Shown piece by piece: positions 59,633-64,000 of a stretch of DNA of 64,000 nucleotides. The translations under genes and the position numbers were made by a program. Source of the stretch: JADFRG01 sp036986135 (GTDB lineage Bacteria; Chloroflexota; Anaerolineae; Anaerolineales; E44-bin32); contig BTQZ01000005.1 in the NCBI GenBank assembly GCA_036986135.1, forward strand, positions 32,370 through 96,369, read 5' to 3'. Each line of letters opens with the position of its first letter. Within the stretch, counting starts at the first letter, position 1. Below the pieces are notes generated by a model that ran no database searches, had not been told where the DNA came from, and worked only from the letters and a program-made list of their open reading frames with translations.

Positions 59633-60158
59633 GACCAAAGATCTGCTCAATCAAATCCAAGCAGGCCTTTGCCTTGAGCGGGATCAGGCATCTGCCAGGT
59701 ATTGTGCTTGCCCCTTCTATCTGTTCTTTGTGTTCCAGAACAAAGAAATAGTAGTTGTCATCGAGGAGAATAGCCGACAGGCTGGATACCTCATCGCTGA
59801 AAGGCATCGGCGTTAGATGCACGGATTCGGGCAAGTCCAGGAGTCTCCTGGTCAAGAGCTCGATCATATAGGGATAGCCGGCGGTCTCTGGGCCGTAAAA
59901 CCGATATAGCTGCGGCTTTCCAGTTGCCTGCTCAAGGCTCAAGAACTTGCCATCGCTGATGAAGTCCCACAATAGCCTGGCAAATTCGACGTTCATCCCC
60001 TCAGCGATGATGACGACATCTGGGTCTCTTGTGCTTCGAAATGATAGGCCTTGAGCACCCAGCCATAGGGAGCATGCAGCGCCGCCTATGAGTACATAAT
60101 GGTGTTCATATCCCTCGAAGTGGACTATGAAGGTGTCAAGGCCTACTACATCTGCCAC
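59628..60158 (-). CDS. AbiEii-like nucleotidyltransferase toxin, C-terminally truncated
   Basis: A 176-residue protein. YVLIGGAACSLWL (about 21-33) and RSTRDPDVVII (about 41-51, giving the DxD metal motif as D-P-D) are the nucleotidyltransferase core, and GKPQLYRFYGPETAGYPYMIELL and FSDEVSSLSAILLDDNYYFF match the AbiEii/AbiGii toxin family. Homologs continue after 'LIPLKAKAWLDL' for about 60 residues, but here the frame stops soon after LKAKACLDL, right at the end of the integrase fragment. The toxin is therefore probably truncated, perhaps inactive. Its start overlaps the upstream wHTH gene by 13 bases. Confidence 0.78.
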   Translation of the reverse strand: MADVVGLDTFIVHFEGYEHHYVLIGGAACSLWLGAQGLSFRSTRDPDVVIIAEGMNVEFARLLWDFISDGKFLSLEQATGKPQLYRFYGPETAGYPYMIELLTRRLLDLPESVHLTPMPFSDEVSSLSAILLDDNYYFFVLEHKEQIEGASTIPGRCLIPLKAKACLDLIEQIFGL

Positions 60159-61156
60159 GAGAACCTATCTATCATGTCCTCGAGAGAGCCTTGAATTCGT
60201 TCATCAGGATCATCCCGAAGAGAAAGGAAAAGGGACAATGGATCCACGCTTTCTTCTTCAGGCGAAAGAATCGCGGGATCATATCGCCAAGTTTCGATAA
60301 TCGCGCTGGACTCATCGGCTCTCGACGCCTTCCGAGCGTATTCCTTGTCAATCGCAGCTTTCCAATTGGCCAAGGCCGTGGCATATGTGACTCTGTCTCC
60401 GCTGGAAATAAGCGTGCGCTCTGCAAGTGCGGTTAGGCCAGATTTGCGCAGGTGGAGGTAGTCGGTATCGCCAATCGTCGCCGAAATACGGTGCCGTACG
60501 GGATTTTGGAGGTGGGGAGATGCCCTATTCCAAGTCTCTCGACTTTGCTTAGGAAATCGGAGAACAAGGCTCCGACCTCGGTTTTTCCCTGCACAAAGGT
60601 CGTGCGATGCAAGCTCCCTCCAAGCACGACTCATGCTCATTTGAGAGTAACCAAGCACCTCGGACCATTGCTTGAGCGACCACTCCTCGGTCCTGCTTAG
60701 ATTGAGAAGGTAATACAGCAGCATGACCTGAGCGGGTGCGGATAATGCATTTGACTGTCGTTCGGCTGATGGTCCGCGAGGTGGCTGCTCGCGACTGTCA
60801 ATCAAGCCAATCGGCAGGAATAAATGTCGATAGGGAACGACAAACGGTACGCCTTGCTTGATTAATCTATCCCGCACGAATGCATCGAGCTGTGGGAAAA
60901 CGAAAACAGCCTGTTCACGCAAGGCGTCCCTTATCGTCTCGGCATAGGTCGCCGCTTTTGCTGGCGTTGGCTCGTCTCCATGCTCATGAATTAGCAACAG
61001 GTAGCCCCTGCCCATGATGCTTGCTCTATGTAGTGAGTAGCTGCGAGACAAGAAGATCGGGAGCCTGTCTTTCTTCTCTTGAGATAGTTCCTCGGGATGT
61101 ACAGTGTTTCCAGTCAGATCCGAGACATATTTGACGAAATCATCGAGGAGTTTCAT
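60146..61156 (-). CDS. winged-helix protein, putative antitoxin/repressor of the AbiE-like pair
   Basis: A 336-residue protein. The middle part (LSAPAQVMLLYYLLNLSRTEEWSLKQWSEVLGYSQMSMSRAWREL) is a winged helix-turn-helix; the C-terminal part is typical of long AbiEi-like partners of nucleotidyltransferase toxins. It overlaps the toxin gene, the usual order antitoxin then toxin. The start is uncertain: three in-frame ATGs lie two codons apart and the last has GGAG six bases upstream. A large inverted repeat lies directly in front, fitting autoregulation. Recognition rests mostly on gene order. Confidence 0.65.
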   Translation of the reverse strand: MKLLDDFVKYVSDLTGNTVHPEELSQEKKDRLPIFLSRSYSLHRASIMGRGYLLLIHEHGDEPTPAKAATYAETIRDALREQAVFVFPQLDAFVRDRLIKQGVPFVVPYRHLFLPIGLIDSREQPPRGPSAERQSNALSAPAQVMLLYYLLNLSRTEEWSLKQWSEVLGYSQMSMSRAWRELASHDLCAGKNRGRSLVLRFPKQSRETWNRASPHLQNPVRHRISATIGDTDYLHLRKSGLTALAERTLISSGDRVTYATALANWKAAIDKEYARKASRADESSAIIETWRYDPAILSPEEESVDPLSLFLSLRDDPDERIQGSLEDMIDRFSWQM

Positions 61157-61178
61157 CTCCATCTCCATAACATTATTA

Positions 61179-61209
61179 TGCACAATAACATTACTTTTGT
61201 TATCGTGCA
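61179..61209. promoter_or_regulatory. 12-bp inverted repeat, candidate operator of the toxin-antitoxin pair
   Basis: TGCACAATAACA and TGTTATCGTGCA face each other around seven bases (one mismatch). A further CATAA/TTATG pair lies at 61166-61180. The repeats sit 25-55 bases before the antitoxin start, where AbiEi proteins bind their own promoters. Confidence 0.6.
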
Positions 61210-61383
61210 ACATATTGTTACGATAATCCCGCTTGCTAACCCATAGCTGCTTCCCGCGGTACCCGTTTTGCAATCTGCACAAGATCGCTGGATTGGCAAA
61301 GCCACCAAGGCACCCAGACATGGACCTGATGATGAGTAGTTGCCGACACGCCCGAACGCTCAGGTCCGGGAACGCCAAGTGCC

Positions 61384-61463
61384 GTAATGGGAATTCTTGA
61401 ATTGGCGGCGGCGTGGGCGTGTTCGTAGGTGCCGGCGTGAACGTCGCCGTGGGTATGGGCGTG
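61384..61463 (-). pseudogene. fragment of a Thr/Pro-rich surface-protein linker
   Basis: One minus-strand frame reads PPSTPIPTATFTPAPTNTP and then TPPPI, the linker type seen in secreted proteins of this genome. It is fused out of frame to the integrase N-terminal fragment and runs into sequence upstream of the antitoxin gene. It marks a recombination junction. Confidence 0.45.
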
Positions 61464-61661
61464 GACGGTGGATGAGGAGACGCCGCGCTGCGCGACGGAC
61501 GCCAGGAACGCGCGGACGTGGCGATTTGAGAGCTCGTTACCGTTGGTGAATTCGAGGAAGGGCGTGAGCATCCGGCGGTAGAAGTCGATCGTCGCCGGGC
61601 TGCAGAGCATCGCTTCCCGGCTCAGGATGAAGTCTTCAAAGGCGACAGCTGACGTGTTCAT
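61452..61661 (-). pseudogene. tyrosine recombinase, N-terminal core-binding domain fragment
   Basis: About 70 residues (FEDFILSREAMLCSPATIDFY, LTPFLEFTNG, LSNRHVRAFLASVAQRGVSSSTVHAH) match the SAM-like N-terminal domain of integrases. The frame then leaves the family. The start ATG is present. Together with the C-terminal fragment on the opposite strand it brackets the toxin-antitoxin pair, as if an integrase gene had been split by an inversion. Confidence 0.7.
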
Positions 61662-61754
61662 CCTAAAAGATCACGTGCTCACGGGAGCATCTTGGTATGA
61701 AGCGTGGGTGAGGATGGGCGCCACGATTGGTTAACTTAATTGCCCAGGAGCGGC

Positions 61755-61796
61755 TATAATCCAGCCTTGTGCTTGCGATCCTACGATCCAAGCACA
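61755..61796 (+). promoter_or_regulatory. rhlE -10 element and 5'-terminal mRNA hairpin
   Basis: TATAAT (61755-61760) should start transcription near 61767. The mRNA then begins with a hairpin: TGTGCTTG pairs with CAAGCACA, and GATC with GATC inside, with one bulged base and a four-base loop (61768-61796). A stem at the very 5' end can protect mRNA from decay or be a target of the helicase itself. Confidence 0.55.
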
Positions 61797-61862
61797 TTCG
61801 GTTTCTAATAGTATTTGGGCTGAGAGTGTGACTTGGCTCATGGTAGCCAAGGAGCGCTTTCA

Positions 61863-63119
61863 GTGAATTTCGACCAGTTTTCTTTTGATCCTCGTATTAC
61901 CGCACGCATTAACGCGGTCGGTTACACCACACCTACTCCAATCCAGCAGCAAGCCATTCCCAAGGTGCTCGCGGGCCGTGACTTGATGGGCATTGCCCAG
62001 ACCGGCACCGGGAAAACCGCAGCCTTTATGCTGCCGATCCTGCAACGGCTTATTAAGGGGCCTATGCGCCGGGTACGCGTCCTCATCGTGGCGCCCACAC
62101 GCGAGCTCGCTGAGCAGATTCACGACATGTCTCGCGAGTTCAGCCAAAACATCAAGGTACGGAATGTCTCAGTCTATGGTGGCGTGAGCAAAGCTTCCCA
62201 GGTCGCGCGGCTCCAGAAAGGCGCAGAGATCGTTATCGCTTGTCCCGGTCGCCTGCTCGACATCGCGGCCGATGGCGATATCGATCTGTCCCGCGTTGAG
62301 GTCCTGGTGTTGGATGAAGCCGATCGCATGATGGATATGGGATTCCTGCCCGACATCCGTCGCATCCTCAAGCTGCTGCCTCCCCAACGCCAGAACCTTT
62401 TCTTCGCTGCCACGATGCCGGAGGACATTCGTAAACTGGCAGGTCGGATCCTCCAGGATCCGGTCACCGTTCAAATCGGGGAGATTGCCCCGGCGAAGAC
62501 AGTTTCGCATGTGCTTTATCCGGTGGCCGCGAATCTCAAGAAGAGCCTTCTTCTGGCGATGTTGGAGCAAACTCCCACCGGCCGCGTCTTGATCTTTACC
62601 CGCACAAAGCATCGGGCTCGAAACCTCGCACGCGATCTAGCAAAGAGGGGTCATCGAGCGGCTGCGCTGCAAGGAAACATGTCGCAGAATGCTCGACAGA
62701 GAGCGATCGATGGCTTTCGCAAAGGGAAGTACGACATTCTTGCCGCCACCGATGTCGCATCTCGAGGTATTGACGTGTCTGAAATATCCCACGTGATCAA
62801 CTTCGATATACCGAATACTGTCGATGACTACACTCATCGGATCGGCCGAACCGGCCGCGCTCGTAGGACTGGAGAAGCATTCACATTTGCCGCACGAGCG
62901 GATGAAAAGATGGTGCGAGAGATTGAAAAGCAGCTGGGAACAAGAATCGAACGGCGACGGCTGCCCGAATTCAACTATGGGAAAATTGTGCCGGAAACCT
63001 CAGTCCTGGAGAGCCAATCGAAGCCACAGTCAAGTACGGTGTCGAACCGCAAGCGTAGCCAGGCTCGCCGAAACGACCGGAGCACTCACTACCGCCACCG
63101 CTCGAAGCGCCGCAGATAG
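61863..63119 (+). CDS. rhlE: DEAD-box RNA helicase, RhlE-like
   Basis: A 418-residue superfamily 2 helicase with the Q motif (GYTTPTPIQQQAIP), motif I AQTGTGKTAAF, PTRELA, motif II VLDEADRMMDMGF, motif III FAATM (in place of SAT) and motif VI HRIGRTGRAR. The C-terminal tail (about 370-418) is rich in Arg, Lys and Ser and probably binds RNA. It remodels RNA or ribosome precursors. The GTG start has AAGGAG eight bases upstream; the frame is open ten codons further. The leader carries a 5' hairpin. Confidence 0.93.
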   Translation: MNFDQFSFDPRITARINAVGYTTPTPIQQQAIPKVLAGRDLMGIAQTGTGKTAAFMLPILQRLIKGPMRRVRVLIVAPTRELAEQIHDMSREFSQNIKVRNVSVYGGVSKASQVARLQKGAEIVIACPGRLLDIAADGDIDLSRVEVLVLDEADRMMDMGFLPDIRRILKLLPPQRQNLFFAATMPEDIRKLAGRILQDPVTVQIGEIAPAKTVSHVLYPVAANLKKSLLLAMLEQTPTGRVLIFTRTKHRARNLARDLAKRGHRAAALQGNMSQNARQRAIDGFRKGKYDILAATDVASRGIDVSEISHVINFDIPNTVDDYTHRIGRTGRARRTGEAFTFAARADEKMVREIEKQLGTRIERRRLPEFNYGKIVPETSVLESQSKPQSSTVSNRKRSQARRNDRSTHYRHRSKRRR

Positions 63120-63265
63120 GCTGCTTGCACGGTAGACGATCTACCTTCACCCCGAGCAAAATTCGCCGGGAGTCCACACATCTCAGGGGCGAATGGAAGG
63201 GCGTGATCCGCATTGACCTCACATTGGCGCTGTCAATCAACTGACCCTGGAGTACCCCGGCTGTT

Positions 63266-63763
63266 CTACTCCAGGTAGGCCTTTTTCCCATCACCCAGCA
63301 GAGTCATAACTTCTTGAGTGGCATCAGCAAGCGACAACCCCTCAACCGCTGCCCATTCTTCGCATACGGCATTACGTGCGATTCGCAGCACAGCTCTATT
63401 ACTTTTGTTCAGCTCTTTGTGCCAACCAAGTGCGCTTAGATCGCGCACCAGCTTGCACTTGGCATCGATGGAATTGTCCTTCTGGCGCTCCTTCAAAGCG
63501 AGAAGACGCTGCCGGTGGTCCGCGACCAGAGGCGTCGGCCGGCTCCTTAACAGATTTCGATATCGATCGAGGTCTGCTTTTGGTGTCAGCTGCCGTAATC
63601 CGCTAGCGGATCCCTCCACCGGCACCCAAACCGTACCAGTGGGGAACTCAAAGTTGTAGTAAAGGCGTTTGGGGCCAGCGGGAAACCGCCGTATCTCTTT
63701 CTTGATGACACGCCCTACCCCGTGTGTGGAGTGAACTGCCCGATCATTGACTTTGATGGCCAT
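63266..63763 (-). CDS. CarD/CdnL-like RNA polymerase-binding regulator
   Basis: A 165-residue protein. Residues 1-60 form the RNAP-interaction domain shared by CarD, CdnL and TRCF (NDRAVHSTHGVGRVIKKE, then KRLYYNFEFPTGTVWVPVE). The C-terminal part (about 75-160) is helical as in CarD. Such proteins stabilise open promoter complexes. It converges on rhlE. The 3' end overlaps an inverted repeat CTGGAGTA/TACTCCAG (63247-63274) that has no T-run. Confidence 0.87.
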   Translation of the reverse strand: MAIKVNDRAVHSTHGVGRVIKKEIRRFPAGPKRLYYNFEFPTGTVWVPVEGSASGLRQLTPKADLDRYRNLLRSRPTPLVADHRQRLLALKERQKDNSIDAKCKLVRDLSALGWHKELNKSNRAVLRIARNAVCEEWAAVEGLSLADATQEVMTLLGDGKKAYLE

Positions 63764-63813
63764 GGGATACCTTCAATCTGCTGGTCTGCAATTGAGGCTT
63801 TTCGCTGATTAAT

Positions 63814-63848
63814 AAAAAGGCCGCCAAACCATACATGGGCCTGGCGGC
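63814..63848 (-). terminator. terminator upstream of the carD-like gene, reading leftward
   Basis: GCCGCCA and TGGCGGC form a stem around a 15-base loop and are followed by TTTTT on the minus strand. It probably ends a gene to the right of the window, or is a leader terminator of carD. TATAGT hexamers at about 63869 and 63885 on the minus strand are possible -10 elements just upstream of it. Confidence 0.65.
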
Positions 63849-63972
63849 ACTTGCTGCACGCTTAACCGACTATACGATTGACGCTACTATACCATTGGCC
63901 AAGCGCTACACTGTCGCCCTGGCTTTCACTGGTTGTCCAGTCGAGCCTTGACTAACGATCAACCGCGGATAA

Positions 63973-63995
63973 GCACGTGACTTAGGATCACGTGC
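63973..63995. repeat. inverted repeat GCACGTGA-N7-TCACGTGC
   Basis: Eight-base arms are perfect. No T-run follows, so a protein-binding site is as likely as a terminator. The right flank is outside the window. Confidence 0.5.
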
Positions 63996-64000
63996 CTGAA

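Overview
The window looks like a chromosomal segment of a moderately GC-rich bacterium, most probably a member of the Chloroflexota. The evidence is a mevalonate kinase directly coupled to an isopentenyl phosphate kinase (the 'alternative' mevalonate route), a SufR-controlled SUF operon, secreted lipoproteins with Thr/Pro-rich linkers, and no sign of an outer-membrane export system. The taxonomic call is inference; no rRNA or tRNA gene was seen.

Layout, left to right. 1-5 kb: a minus-strand surface-glycan cluster (membrane protein running off the left edge, methyltransferase, GT4 glycosyltransferase, CDP-paratose-2-epimerase-like enzyme) and tlyA. 4.8-9 kb: plus-strand UbiA prenyltransferase, mevalonate kinase, isopentenyl phosphate kinase and ALDH7. 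9-15.5 kb: accessory and decaying DNA, with an SH3 lipoprotein, transporters, a frameshifted EamA fragment, an IS21-end-like element that abuts a 5'-truncated proline racemase, an orphan corrinoid protein, a trace of its MttB-type partner and a DUF1684 gene. 15.4-18.7 kb: ppdK and a Rieske protein. 18.7-25.8 kb: suf locus, sufC-sufB-sufD-orf99-sufS-sufU divergent from sufR and a SufT-like gene. 25.8-31.6 kb: ECF sigma/putative anti-sigma pair, exonuclease-fused dinG, efp, a Cys-rich protein and a frameshifted spondin-type lipoprotein. 32-36 kb: glycosyltransferase, a Tes-like radical SAM enzyme and an ArsM-like methyltransferase. 36-46 kb: membrane protein, htrA, a NEW3-domain/ABC-2 cassette, hsp20, a beta-helix lipoprotein and a hydrolase pseudogene. 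46-55 kb: arginine operon argC-argB-argD-(GNAT)-argG-argJ-argH plus an aminotransferase. 55-59 kb: uracil-DNA glycosylase, and clpB with a MerR-like regulator. 59-61.7 kb: a degraded mobile island with two integrase fragments around an AbiE-like toxin-antitoxin pair. 61.8-64 kb: rhlE and a carD-like gene.

Two observations stand out. First, the arginine operon has a complete-looking ribosome-mediated attenuator: a strong promoter, a 25-codon leader peptide with four Arg codons in seven, an antiterminator segment and a Rho-independent terminator before argC. Second, at least four loci (argC/argB, argB/argD, the ArsM-like gene and the Rieske gene) carry duplicated gene ends next to the intact gene. 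Wherever the copies can be compared codon by codon they differ largely at synonymous or conservative positions, as expected for diverged coding alleles. In the arg operon these form short in-frame ORFs made of the head of the downstream gene joined to the tail of the upstream gene. They look like scars of gene replacement, or possibly retained coupling peptides.

Other notable points are an apparent ATT start codon for sufC, AT-rich repeats spaced at about one helical turn in the suf divergent promoter, several -10 elements so close to start codons that the mRNAs should be nearly leaderless, and a tandem array of 26-bp hairpin repeats beside the Rieske gene.
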